Below are positions 25,519-37,789 of a stretch of 64,000 nt of DNA, piece after piece. The stretch is taken from contig JACVTC010000044.1 of the NCBI GenBank assembly GCA_016946835.1, positions 839,501-903,500 on the forward strand. Direction: 5' to 3'. The position numbers were made by a program, and so were the translations under genes. How positions within the stretch are numbered: position 1 is the stretch's first letter; every line of letters starts with the position of its first letter. The notes under the pieces were generated by a model, which searched no databases, was not told the origin of the DNA, and worked only from the letters and a program-made list of their open reading frames with translations. Origin of the DNA: Neocallimastix lanati (nom. inval.) (Eukaryota; Neocallimastigomycota; Neocallimastigomycetes; Neocallimastigales; Neocallimastigaceae).

Positions 25519-26601
25519 ATGTTGAGGTTCGAGATAGAATAATAGTAAATATAAAAATAAACACAAAAAATAAAAAAAATAAAAATTAAATATATGCTTT
25601 TAAAGTATTTTATTTATTTGTTTATTTAATTTGTATTTATATTATTAATTCATAATTAATTCTATTATAATAAATAATTTTTATATATTATTGAAATATA
25701 AAATTTTTATAATTAATTGTAGTGATTATATATTTTAAAAATAGTTTTATTACTTTTACAAAACTATTAGTAATAATAATGATTATTTTATTATTTTTTT
25801 TTTAAATAAAAGTATTTTGATTATTATCTATTACTACTATTATTATAAATGGGATGTATTTTTGTGGGACGTATTAGTAATTTTAATGACAAGAATCTTG
25901 GGGTAAAGATATATAAAAATCATTAAAAATTACATTAATTTTATTAGTAATAAATTATCTATATTAGTAATATTTGTAAAATAGAATTTTATTTAATAAT
26001 AAAATATTGATGGAATAAGTCATATTAATAAAACTAGATATTGATAATAATGTTGATATTAATAATAAAGTATTATTTTTAATAATAAAGTATTGATATT
26101 GATAAAGAATTGATATTAATAATAAATTGAACATTAGTAATAATTTAGGAGTAATAGAACATAAGTAAGTTCTCAAAGAAAGGAAATAAATAATTTAATT
26201 TTAGTGGTTAAGTTATTTTTATGGAAAATAACTGAATTAACATTATTTGTTCATTTCTTAACAAAAATGGTACAGAATTGAAGAATTTTTATCATAAAAT
26301 AATATATTTTAATAATTAAGAAAATTTTAAACACTATTCTATTATTCTAATTTAAAAATCTAAATATTAAATTTAAACTAAACTAAAATAACTAAAAATA
26401 AAATCTAACACAATCTAAATAATTTTATTAATCAACTATAATTATTAACACTAAATATTAAGCACTAAAATTCTTAATACACCTAATGCAACACTAAAAT
26501 TATTTTAAATTTAATTTTATTTAATATAAAGTATTTTATTTTTATTAATTAAATTTTTCTAAATTTATTATTTAAACTAATCTAATGCTATTATTTAAAT
26601 T
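25519..26601. other. AT-rich region without recognisable genes
   Basis: A/T-rich sequence with imperfect AATAATAAAGTATTGATATT-type repeats at 26040-26130. No supported gene. Confidence 0.55.
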
Positions 26602-26859
26602 TGTCAAAATAATGATTAATTTAATTAATCTATCTTTAATATAAATAATGACCAATTATTTGTATTAATATTTAAAATAAAAAGTATAAAAATCATGGAA
26701 TTATTATTTTATAAAAAATAATATCTTATACGAAAAAGAATAAAATAATTTATACTGTTATAATATAAAATATTTTTCTAAAAACTACTAATCCATATAT
26801 ATTTATTATTGTGTTTATTATAACTTATTTGAGTGTTTCTTAACATAATATTTTTGACA
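26602..26859 (+). repeat. Copia-4 5' LTR
   Basis: 258 bp with an 8-bp inverted terminus TGTCAAAA/TTTTGACA. It abuts the PBS. Confidence 0.93.
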
Positions 26860-26874
26860 GATTAAGAGTCTCAA
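26860..26874 (+). other. Copia-4 primer-binding site
   Basis: GATTAAGAGTCTCAA directly after the LTR, complementary to the tRNA-Lys(CUU) anticodon arm. An AAAAGGTAAGT, a strong 5' splice-site word, follows at about 26897-26907. Confidence 0.8.
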
Positions 26875-27106
26875 TCTCAACCGATTAATCCATATAAAAG
26901 GTAAGTATTTTTTTAAAATAAAAATTTAACATTAAATAAATTTGAAATTTATATATTTATTATTAAATATTAATTTTTAATTATTTATATATATATAAAT
27001 ATTTATAAATTATAAAACTAAAATAAAAGTGGAATCTTTAATATTTAAAATAATTGTACAAAGAAGTCCAATATCAATATAATTGAATTTGAAAATAAAC
27101 AAAAGG

Positions 27107-27496
27107 TCAGCTATTAGACATAAGCTGAGGATGAAATAAAAGATCAGCTATTGAATATAAGCTGAGAATGAAATAAAAAATCAGCTATATTGTATATGCT
27201 GAGAATAAAAGAACATAACATGTCAGCTATGCTATATAAGCTGAGAATAAAAGAACATAACATGTCAGCTATGCTATATAAGCTGAGAATAAAAGAACAT
27301 AACATGTCAGCTATGCTATATAAGCTGAGAATAAAAGAACATAACATGTCAGCTATGCTATATAAGCTGAGAATAAAAGAACATAACATGTCAGCTATGC
27401 TATATAAGCTGAGAATAAAAGAACATAACATGTCAGCTATGCTATATAAGCTGAGAATAAAAGAACATAACATGTCAGCTATGCTATATAAGCTGG
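27107..27496 (+). repeat. Leader hairpin array of Copia-4 (10 units)
   Basis: Units start with TCAGCT and close with AGCTGA (AGCTGG in the last) about 16 nt later. Starts are 27107, 27144, 27181 (diverged) and then 27223, 27265, 27307, 27349, 27391, 27433 and 27475, seven virtually identical units of exactly 42 bp. Each unit can form a 6-bp stem with a ~10-nt loop. Because 42 is a multiple of three, both strands show artificial open frames of ~105 codons. I do not treat these as genes. Confidence 0.95.
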
Positions 27497-28121
27497 GAAA
27501 AATATAATAAAAAATTCAATTATATAATAAATAATTAAAATAAAGATTTTAATTAAAATGAAATTACAATAATATATTAAATATAAACAATTAATGATAT
27601 AATCATTTTCACAACAATAGCAAAAATTTTTAAATACACTTAATATAAATAAATTAATCTCTTTATACTATTGTTCGTAATATAAATATATACAATACTT
27701 TGTAATAAACATTAATAAAAATAATTTATTCTTAATTAAAAAAGGAATAGTAACATAATCACACTCACATTATTTAATAAAAGAATCAAAATGATAGGTC
27801 TCAGTAATAATAAAATTATACTAATTCCTCCCTCAATATTAAAAAAATGTATATTAATATCTTTAAATTAAATTTTTTAAATATTAATCATTAAAAAATC
27901 TATATAAATAGATTAATAATAAATTGTCACTAAAAATAGAACCAATCAAAATTAATTACAATTTACATTATTTAATTTAATAAAATAAAATCTAACTGAA
28001 GAAATAAAAAAAAAATATATAAAAGACAAATTAAAGAAAAGCAATAAAAAATAAATTAAGAAAATAATAAAACATAAATACTTTTAATTAAAACAAGAAG
28101 GTAAAAATAAAAATATAGAAA

Positions 28122-31100
28122 ATGAGCAGAAACAATTCAAGAAGTAACTCCAGAAACCAAATCATCGAAATTCCTGAATCAGAAAGTAATTTCTTCGCTA
28201 AAGGAATCTCTTTCAATTACTCCGAGAATTTCAATTATGTTACCGAATTAACGGTTGAAAACTTCCAAGATTGGAAAACTAACGTATTGGACCTCTTAAT
28301 CATCAATAATCTAGATGAATACGTTAGTTTACCAAAAGTAAAAAAATTGAGAAAGAAGGATATTAAAGAAGATTTAGATAAGTACATTAAAGATAAATTT
28401 AATAATTCTCTTATTTACGATATTGGGACAACCCAAACAGATATCAAGAATGACATCATGGTCAAATGGATAATTAATAATAGCCTGGGAAAGAAAACGA
28501 AAGAAATAATAAAAAGCCATAGTAAGACCGCCTTCGAAATGTGGAACTTCCTTCAAGATTCCTTTACTTTAGGAGAAGAGCATCAAAAAATGCTATTACG
28601 AAATAAATTAAACAGATTGAAATTTACCACAGATGAAGACATACATATCTTCCTTGCAACACTTCAAAATATGATCGATGAATTGGAAATCATCGATACG
28701 GACATGAGTGATAGTGTAAAGGTAGGGATTCTGAATAGAGTCTTACCTGAAAATCTAAGGTGGATAAATGTTTTCCAGTACAATGATGAATGGATAAAAT
28801 GTTGCAATTACGTAAAAAGAATAATACCAGATATTCTTTTCTCGAACATCAAGGAAAGAAAACTTCAAGAAGAAAACGCAAAAAATATTTTTAATTTACA
28901 AACTGAAAACAAAAATAAACAAAATAATAAGCATTTAAAAATAAGAGGAAGAAAAAATGGAAAATGTTTCTTATGTGGAAAATACGGCCACTACAAAAAG
29001 GAATGTTATAAATATAAAAGAAATAAGCTCTTGAATCAAAACAATGAAAATAAATCAATGAAAATTCGAAGGAAATTGAACAAAAAATATAATAAAAGTA
29101 AAATTAATAACAAGCATTTATATTCAATAAGCAATTACAACAACTATAAAGACGATTACTTAGAAGATTTTTCTAAAGATTATAACTCTGACAATGCAAT
29201 CGAAATTAATTGTTTAGAAAGAATAAATAATAAAAATCACGAAAATAGTAATATATATAATAATAACTTCATAGTTTGGATTTTAGATTCAGGTGCATCA
29301 ATCAGTACTATTAATGACATAAAATTTCTTACTAACATTAAAAAATGTAAAACAAAAATTTTATTAACGAATGGTAAAGAAGTATTATCTGAATTTTGTG
29401 GCGATTTTGTAGGATTCATTAACAACAACAAATTCATTTTAAAAAATGTTTATTATTCAAGATATATTAAGAGAAACTTAATTTCAATCAATCAATTAAT
29501 TTCTCAAAATTATAAAGTAATATTCAATAATTATGACAACTCCCCACAAGCATTAATTTATGATAATAATGGAAATAGAATTTATAAATCTTTATCTAAT
29601 GATAAAAATACATATCAAATTTTCACTTCCAAACATCAAACAAATTTAAATTCAACAAAACATAACGAAATCAATTATACAGAATCAAATAACCAACAAG
29701 TAATAGACCTTTGGCATAGACGCCTAGGTCATTATGATATTTCTAAAATAAAAAATAAATTAAGTAATATCAATCTAAAATTAAAATGCCCAGTATGTAT
29801 TAATTCCAAATTAAAAAATAAGTCATTTAAACCATCTACAAATAAGACTAAACAAATTTTAGAATTAATACATCTAGATCTTGTAGGACCTGTTAATCCT
29901 TCAATAAATAACAATAAGTATTTCCTTACAATTTTAGATGACTACTCTAGATATGGATGGGTCATCTTCACTGAAAATAAAAATGATGTATTTAACAAAT
30001 TTATCATTTGGTATAATAAAATTTATAATTCATTAAATATAAATATCAAAGCAATTCGATCTGATAATGGGAAGGAATTTCAAAATAGTAAATTTCAAAT
30101 TTTCTGTGAAGAAAATGGAATCTATCATCAGTTTTCAGTTCCTTATAACCCTTCTCAAAATGGAAGGGCTGAAAGATTTAATGGTATACTCATTGCTTCT
30201 TCAAAATCACTTCTTAACGACGCTAAACTCAGTCATGATTTTTGGGAGTTTGCTGTTGATACTGCAAACTATATTCATAATCGACTTCCCCATCAAGGCA
30301 TTCAATACAAAATTCCATTTGAAGTATTTTATAATAAGCCTGTAGATTACAATACATTTAGAGTATTCGGATGTAGAGTCTATTTCTTTGTGCCAAAGGA
30401 ACTAAGATCAAAATTTGACAATAATTCCCATCCTGGTATTTTTCTTGGATATTGCGATCATCCTTCCACTTACAAAATTCTTGATGTTATCAATAATAAA
30501 ATCATCCAATCTCGCACTGTAGAATTTATGGAAAATGAACCAGGAAATTCCTTTTTAAATCGTGTTCATTCCAATAACAAATTCAGGGAGAGCAACTGTC
30601 TAAACCGACTTAGATACCGTAATGAAATTGATGATTATAATAATAAAATAGCAGATATTATCAATGAAAGAAATGCTACAACAAATTTTAACCAGAATAG
30701 AAATATTAAACAGAATAAAAATATTAAAAATCAATCCAAAAATAAATCTTCTAAAACAAATAGAATTAGTCGTAAATATTATCCCAATTATCAAAATAAT
30801 AATGAAAAAATTATCATTAATAACAGTAATCAAAATAATAATAATGAAAATAACAACAATACTATTGACAATAATACAATCAATAATAGTAACAATACTT
30901 TCAATCAGGAATTGTTAAATTCAAATGATCACAATTTCAATAATAATTCAATCAATAATAATAATGAAATTAAAAATACGACTGAAAATGATAACAACAA
31001 AATATCAAAAGAAAACCAACAAGAAATTAACAACATTAATAATAAATATAACACAAATAAAGAGAAAAATCAAAACTATCAACATCCTAAAAATTCAAAA

Positions 31101-32720
31101 AGGAATTTAAATAATTTTACAATTAATTCAAATAAAAGAAAAAAAATAAACAACACAGATGAATCAGACATTAAAATTAATGAAAATACATTAATTGAAC
31201 CATATAACTTCAAGGATATATTCAAATTTAAAGATAAAATAGAATGGCTAAACGCAATCAAGAAAGAATTAGAAACCATGAAAAATCTTGATGTTTATAA
31301 AATTGTTAAAACAGTACCATCAGGATCCAACGTAATATCATTACGATGGGTATTTAAGTATAAAAGAGATGCAAACGGAAATGTTATTAAAAGAAAGGCA
31401 AGATTAGTTGCAAAAGGATACACTCAACAGTACGGTATCGACTACAAAGAAACATTTGCACCAACACTAAAACAGGATACAGTTCGAATCATTACAGTTA
31501 TCGCGGTTCAGAAAAATTTCAATATTGTTCAAATAGACATCAATTCAGCTTATTTAAATGCACCATTAAATGAGCATATATACATGAAAGCACCAGAGGG
31601 TCATCCATCTTACGGAAAATCTTTTTGGGAACTTCACAAAGCTCTTTACGGCTTAAAACAAGCTGGTAAAGAATGGAATGATAAACTCAATGAAGAATTG
31701 ATAAAAATAGGTTTCAATAGAATAAAAAGTGAGCCATGTGTTTATATTAAATTAAACAATGGGAAGGAAATAGTTTGTATTCTCTCAGTATACGTTGATG
31801 ACATTCTCATTGCAGGAACAAATCAAGAAATAAATAAAGTAAAACAATCTATTCAAAGGAAGTTCAATATAAAGGATATTGGGGATGTTGAATTTGTAAT
31901 TGGAATAAAATTTACCAAAACTTTAAATGGTTACATTTTACATCAAGGTAGATACATAAATGACATTTTAAATAAATTCGATATTAACAACTTAACACCA
32001 GTAAAAAATCTTATGCCATTAGTAAATCCAAATCTAAGAACCAAAAAATTCAATTAAACAAAATACCGAAGTGCAATAGGAAGTTTACTATATTTAGCTA
32101 TCTGTACCCGTCCTGATATTCTTTTTGCTGTTAGCAGTGCTTCAAGAAAATCAACAGATCCCAACTTAGAAGATTGGATGAATGTTTTAAAAATTTTTAG
32201 ATATCTCAAATATACAAAAAATTATGGAATCAAAATAGAAAAGGGAATGAAATTAAAAATATTTGTAGATGCCGATTTTGCTGGCGATCCAAATACAAGA
32301 AAATCAACTTTTGGATTTCTCATGTTAATGGGGGACACTTCAACAAGTTGGTATTCCAAATTGCAGCACTGTGTCTCCACCTCAACTACAGAAGCTGAAT
32401 ATTATAGCTTAAGTGAATGAGCAAAACATTCATTATGGTACAAAAATTTATTAAACGAATTAAACATAAATATCAAAGAAATAACAATTTTCGTAGACAA
32501 TAAAGCAACAACATATAATAGTGAAAATCAATCAATAAATCCGAAATCAAAACACATTGACATTAGGTATCATCATATTAGGGATTTAGTAAATAAGAAA
32601 ATTATAAAATTAAAATACATAAAATCAAAGGACAACCTTGCTGATGGTTTTACAAAATACTTAAATAACTCTTTAATGGACAAATTTAGAAATACCTTAT
32701 TAACGAAAATAATTAATTAA
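28122..32720 (+). pseudogene. Copia-4 gag-pol region
   Basis: A copia-order polyprotein. Gag capsid (NYSENFNYVTEL at the start, NRVLPENLRWINVFQ later) ends in a CCHC knuckle, CFLCGKYGHYKKEC (28965-29006). Protease WILDSGAS has its Asp at 29286. Integrase has an HHCC zinc finger (29714-29798) and DDE residues near 29877, 30063 and 30171. An Asn-rich, low-complexity linker covers about 30600-31150. Reverse transcriptase runs about 31220-31990 with LYGLKQAG and YVDD (31791-31802). RNase H runs about 32080-32700 with DADFAGD (Asp near 32268). This is the usual order for Ty1/copia. The region is nearly whole, with about two breaks, so it counts as a fossil. Confidence 0.93.
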
Positions 32721-32794
32721 TTATATTAAAATCTATCTTCATTTTTTTTTATCTTTTAAAAAGTTTTTTTTTTGAAGCTAGATTTTTGGGGGAA

Positions 32795-33055
32795 TGTCAA
32801 AATAATGATTAATTTAATTAATCTATCTTTAATATAAATAATGACCAATTACTTGTATTAATATTCAAAATAAAAAGAATAAAAATCATGGAATTATTAT
32901 TTTATAAAAAATAATATCTTATACAAAAAGAGAATAAAAATAATTTATACTGTTATAAAAAAAAAATATTTTTCTAAAAACTACTAATCCATATATATTT
33001 ATTATTGTGTTTATTATAACTTATTTGAGTGTTTCTTAACATAATATTTTTGACA
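32795..33055 (+). repeat. Copia-4 3' LTR
   Basis: 261 bp, the same termini. It differs from the 5' LTR at roughly seven places and is preceded by polypurine GGGGGAA. Confidence 0.93.
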
Positions 33056-33408
33056 CTATTTAATTAGTTATTAAAATTTTCGTTATCAATTTAAATTTAT
33101 TTTTAATTACTAAATTTAACTACACCACAATAAAATATTCTGTATAATCTCTTTATTTTTATTTTATATATATTAATATTAAACTATTATTAAATAATTA
33201 ATAATTCAATAATATATAACTACTATTTATAAAAATAATATTATTAACTAAAATAATAATTCAATTTAAATGTTTTATTAATAAAAATAATTAGTAATTA
33301 GTTTATTAAAGAAATAGTTAGGCTTTACAAATTTTAATTTGATAAAAAAATATAAATACATGTAATTTTTAGTGAAAAATATATTTTTCCATGATTAAAA
33401 TATATTTT
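33056..33408. other. AT-rich spacer, 3' flank of the Cys-rich gene
   Basis: Low-complexity A/T sequence between the Copia-4 LTR and the end of the minus-strand gene. It probably includes that gene's 3' UTR. Confidence 0.6.
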
Positions 33409-34827
33409 TTAATCCAAGTAAATACCTTCTGTTGTAGTTAGAGTGTCACAACCTTCTTTACCACATAAAATAACTCCTTTCGTACCTTTATCGTAACCCG
33501 CGCCAGCGACATTATGACATCTCCCTGCCGTACACAATAATAAGGCTTTCTCTTCGCCACCATAGATAACATAGCCAATTACGGATGTATCAACACTACA
33601 ATTTGTTGTTTTATTTTCATCGGTTACACATTTATATAGATTACATTTAGAACCACTTGTACATCCTTCTAAATCAGTTGCTGATGCTACAGCGGCTGTA
33701 CCAGCATTTTGAAGTAAATAGTATCCATCCTCACCTATTTTAATAAATAAAATAAATTTTATTAATAGAATTTTAATTTATATTTGTTTATTCTTTTTCT
33801 TTTTCTTTTTTTTTTAATATTTATTTATATTTTTAATTTTTTGAAATTTTTTAATTTTTCTTATTTTTCTAGTATCTTAATTTTTTATTTAAAGAATGAA
33901 TTCTTTTTTTTTATTTCTTTATTTTTCAATGCTTTACTGAAGATTTATAAACTATTATTTTTATTAAACGAATTTTTTATTTTTTTCTAATTTTTCTTTA
34001 TTTTATTTTTCTAGTATTGTTTATTGACGAGTTTACTATTAAAAAGTTCATTTTAACACCTTTTTTATTTTCCACTACATTTTTTAAATTCTATTTAATA
34101 TTCTTTTTTATTTTAACAAAAAAATATATTTTTACTACTTGTCATCATAAATATTTAGTTTGTTACTTACAATTAGGTATAGTATAAGCTCCATTACTAT
34201 AAGCTGGTGCACATGTTTCTATTTAATTTAAATTTAGATATATTTTAATGAGTTTTTTTTTACAATTTATTATAAATTATTGTCAATTATATATACATGT
34301 ATAATTGTATAAATATATTTAAATATTAATAAAAATATAATAAACCTGCTGCTGCTGAAACTTTTCGAACACTTACTAGAAATAAACCTAGAAAGCTTTA
34401 TGTAGATAACAAAATAAATTAAAAAACTAGTTAATAAGTAATTTTTTTTAAAAAATATATAAAAAAAAAAAATAAAAATAGTAAAAAAAAAAATTATATT
34501 CAAATTATCAATCAATAATTAACAATTAAAAAGATCCGAAATAGTCAATAAATCAATAAAAATAAAACTTCTAACTATTAAAATATATAATTCCATACTA
34601 TTTATTATTGAAGATAATTTTTATATTCATTATTCTTTCTTTCTTTTCTATTTTATAGTTTATTATCTTTTGTTTAAAAAAAAGTTTCTTCTAATTTTGT
34701 AACTTTTTTATATATTTAATTATTAAAATATTCTACTTTTTTTTAAGAAATTCTTTTTCATTTTATATTAATAGTATTAATAAAAATATAATAAAAATAA
34801 TTACCTTAAGTATTTTTTATTAACCAT
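33409..34827 (-). CDS. Secreted Cys-rich protein with scaffoldin-like repeats, 4 exons
   Basis: I join four minus-strand exons: 34827-34805, 34395-34346, 34218-34171 and 33734-33409. They are separated by AT-rich GT-AG introns of 409, 127 and 436 bp. All junctions keep frame and give 148 residues. The start MVNKKYLSFLGLFLVSVRKVSAAA is a textbook signal peptide with likely cleavage after AAA; this is why I chose the ATG at 34827. The mature part has 'TCAPAYSNGAYTIPNCEDGYYLL' and then about ten Cys in spaced pairs (GCTSGSKC, LYKC, NC, LLLCTAGRC, VILCGKEGC). Alternating Cys-rich and 'GYYL'-like units resemble repeats in anaerobic gut fungal scaffoldins and related wall or secreted proteins; that assignment comes from memory of the family. 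It is far shorter than true scaffoldins and has no dockerin. Codon use is less A-rich than the flanks. Exon 1 is short and is the least certain exon. Confidence 0.72.
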
Positions 34828-36114
34828 TTTTTTGAATTGTTCTTTTTTTGGTTCAAACAAAATAATTATTGTAAACTATTCTTTCTTTTTCTTTCTCTAT
34901 TATTATATATATATAAATTTAATTCATTATTTAAATATTTACAATTCGAAATATATAATTTTAAATAAAAAATTCACTGTAAAAAATTAATAAAATAATA
35001 TTTCAAATAAGGAACAAAAATAAAAAAAACAAAGCAAAAAAAATTATTAACACCTTGGTAATATAATAAAAAGAGCAAAATAATCAAAATTCTTTTATTT
35101 TTTTGCTGAAATAGATATTGTTCTAATTGTCAATTCCTTTTCAAATTTATAACTTTTCAAAATATATGATTTTTACTTATTAAAAACCTAACCCCTACTT
35201 TTCATTTTTTATTTTCAATAGTTAAATATAAACATGGCTCTTTTCATTATTTTTTATCAATTATTAATATTTATTTTTATTTTTTACTAATAATAGTATA
35301 ATTTTATTATTGATAGCTTTTAGTTACCTTTATCCCATTTATTACTTTTGTGAAAAAAATATTTATACTTTTTTTATTAATAAATAATAAATAATATATA
35401 ATAAATAATAATAATATCAATGTTAATAATAATGATAATTGCATTAAAATTTTAATATGTAATGATATTAATAAAATAAATAGATTATTTCCAATTTTAA
35501 ATTAACTATCCAAAAGTAACCTATAATAATAACTAAAACTACATAAGGTATCATTAACAAAACTAAGGATGACAAATATATAACTTTTAGATATTTTATG
35601 AAATCCAATCCTAAGGATTCTAATTGTAAGAATTCTAAACTTGTTACTCCTATTTATATATTTATTTTTTGGCATAAATTTATTCTTTAAAATTTGAAGA
35701 ATTTACATAAATTTATTATCTAAATAAATTTAATATATGAAAGTTGCATTTCACAAAATTAAAGATTAATTGATAATAAAATAAAATAAAATAAAATAAA
35801 TAGTAGAATATGAATATAAAGTACAGATTGAATAAAATATAAAAATTTAAAATAAAATAAAATAAATTCAATTATAATAATGATTGAATATAATAAATAA
35901 AAATACTATAAAAAATAATGATAATAATATTAAGTAAATATTATTATATTATAAAAAAATATAATCATTTAATATTAATATTACAATTTTTAATATTTTA
36001 TTATAAAATTTTTATTTTATATAATATTATTAGATTATAAAATATTATTGTCATCATTTCAAATATTCTATTAAATAATAAATAAAAAAAAATGATAAAA
36101 TAAAAAAAAATAAT
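34828..36114. other. AT-rich region upstream of the Cys-rich gene
   Basis: T-rich and A-rich tracts, probably including the promoter of the minus-strand gene. I can point to no specific promoter element or other gene. Confidence 0.5.
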
Positions 36115-37277
36115 AAATTTGCCAAAGTTTGTCCTAGAGAATTTCCGGAGGGTTGACTAAATTTCATTAAAATAGATTTATTTATTGATTGGATAAGTAG
36201 CTCCTATAATCCTTTATTAGGTAATATAGTCCTTTTAAATTTAATTTTTCATTATCAGTGATAAACAAAGGGCAGGTTCTCTTTTCCGTAGTGTAGTCTA
36301 GGAGATTAAGGTTTAAACTGGATAGGGAAAAATCATATAAAAACGACCATCCTACGGAAAACAAAGAAATCCGGATTTTTATTAGCAAAAATAATCTATT
36401 ACCTACCGCAATGCCACAATATCGGTAAGATTTTTCTAATCTAACCAGAGAATACTAGGAAATTTTTTCGTTCTAGATGAACAATCACCAACCCTAAGGA
36501 TCCAACAAAATGTAAGGAAATTTTAATTTGTTTGGATCCATATTTTAGCATATTTATCATGCTTCTGAAATTAGTTCATGATTAAAAAAATATCGAAAAA
36601 TATTAAATCGATCAAGATAAGAGGGAACGTGCCAACCCTACGTATTCTGATTGAAGATGTGAATATTAATATTCCTCTCGTCGTTAAGAGTTCCCATAAT
36701 AAAGAAGCCAAATATTCATATTATCTACCTGTATTAACATAGTATATTACTTTGATCATACAATACTTCTAGAACAAAACTTCCTAGAAAGGAATAAGAT
36801 CTATTACTGTTATAACAATAAGAGAAAACCTACCAAGATTTCCTTTAGGTAAAAAATCCCCTAAACTACCCTACGGAAAAGAAGACATGTCTGATACTAT
36901 GGCTGCTAATGGTGAATTAAATTTATAATGACCACTGCTCATTAAAGCATTACAAGTGCTACTTAGTAAACTAATAAATTATAAATCTATAAGATATACA
37001 CAACACTCCGTAAACTAATCCAGCTAGCACAACTACCCTACGGAAAATCTTTATGCACTAATTTAGCCATAAATAATCCTCCTAAGACATAATATGCAAG
37101 ACAACCCTACAGGAAAATTCATGACATTATTATGTCTTTAGTATTATATTGGATACTAAAAGACTAATACCTCCAGAATACAAGGAATTATCTACTTAAG
37201 AAATATCTATAAAATATTACTTTGTTTGGATTGAAACTTTCAACGAAAAATTGGACATCGCCTTTCCGAAGCACATT

Positions 37278-37314
<37 letters not shown>

Positions 37315-37320
37315 GTACAT
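36115..37320. repeat. Decayed repeat block with CCCTACGGAAAA motifs
   Basis: GC-richer than its flanks. The first ~190 bp (36125-36310) match 53468-53650, including GTCCTAGAGAATTTCCGGAG. The rest carries scattered copies of CTACCCTACGGAAAA (near 36350, 36637, 36870, 37032 and 37102), the reverse-complement sense of the motif in the 69-bp array at 53100-53500. It therefore looks like an old, partly inverted relative of the Ty3-4 repeat region. A ~33-T run closes it. No product is recognised. Confidence 0.5.
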
Positions 37321-37447
37321 GTAATACAATTGAGAAATAAAGTTGAAGTAAAAGTGATAATTTCTTTTATAGTCTAATTTATCCTAAGTCAAAAAAAAGA
37401 AAATGAAGAGAATCAGAAGTACCTTAAGGACAATTTAGTCAATTGAT

Positions 37448-37705
37448 TCATAAATAATTGAATAATAAATAGAAAATAATAAATAATAAATAATAAATAA
37501 ATGAATAATGAATAATAAATAATAAATAATAAATAAATGAATAATAAATAATAAATAATAAATAAATGAATAATGAATAATAAATAATAAATAAATGAAT
37601 AATAAATAATAAATAAATGAATAATAAATAATAAATAAATGAATAATAAATAATAAATAAATGAATAATAAATAATAAATAAATGAATAATAAATTAATA
37701 AGCAA
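37448..37705. repeat. AT microsatellite (AATAAATAAATGAAT-type)
   Basis: A long run of AATAAATAATAAATAAATG units. Open frames across it are artefacts. Confidence 0.9.
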
Positions 37706-37789
37706 TGAAATAATAAATTTACTTAGAGATGAATTATTGGTTTATATAAGTAAATAAAATAAATAAATATATATATCAATTTTGTCTCT

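Larger units (their letters stand above)
26602..33055 (+). mobile_element. Copia-4: best-preserved long-leader Ty1/copia element
   Basis: LTRs 26602-26859 and 32795-33055 both start TGTCAAAA and end TTTTGACA, and are about 97% alike, so the insertion is fairly young. Parts in order: PBS (26860-26874), leader of ~1.25 kb with a ten-unit hairpin array (27107-27496), gag-pol from ATG 28122, polypurine GGGGGAA (32788-32794) and the 3' LTR. No clean target duplication is visible (AAATT left, CTATT right). The body looks nearly whole, with about two breaks. Confidence 0.93.

Noticed and set aside
27144-27507. Open frames of ~105-109 codons on both strands over the Copia-4 hairpin array
   Set aside because: The 42-bp repeat period is a multiple of three, so any frame without a stop in one unit stays open. 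There is no coding signal beyond the repeat.
37448-37705. Ile/Leu/Tyr-rich membrane-like ORF
   Set aside because: It is a translation of an AT microsatellite.
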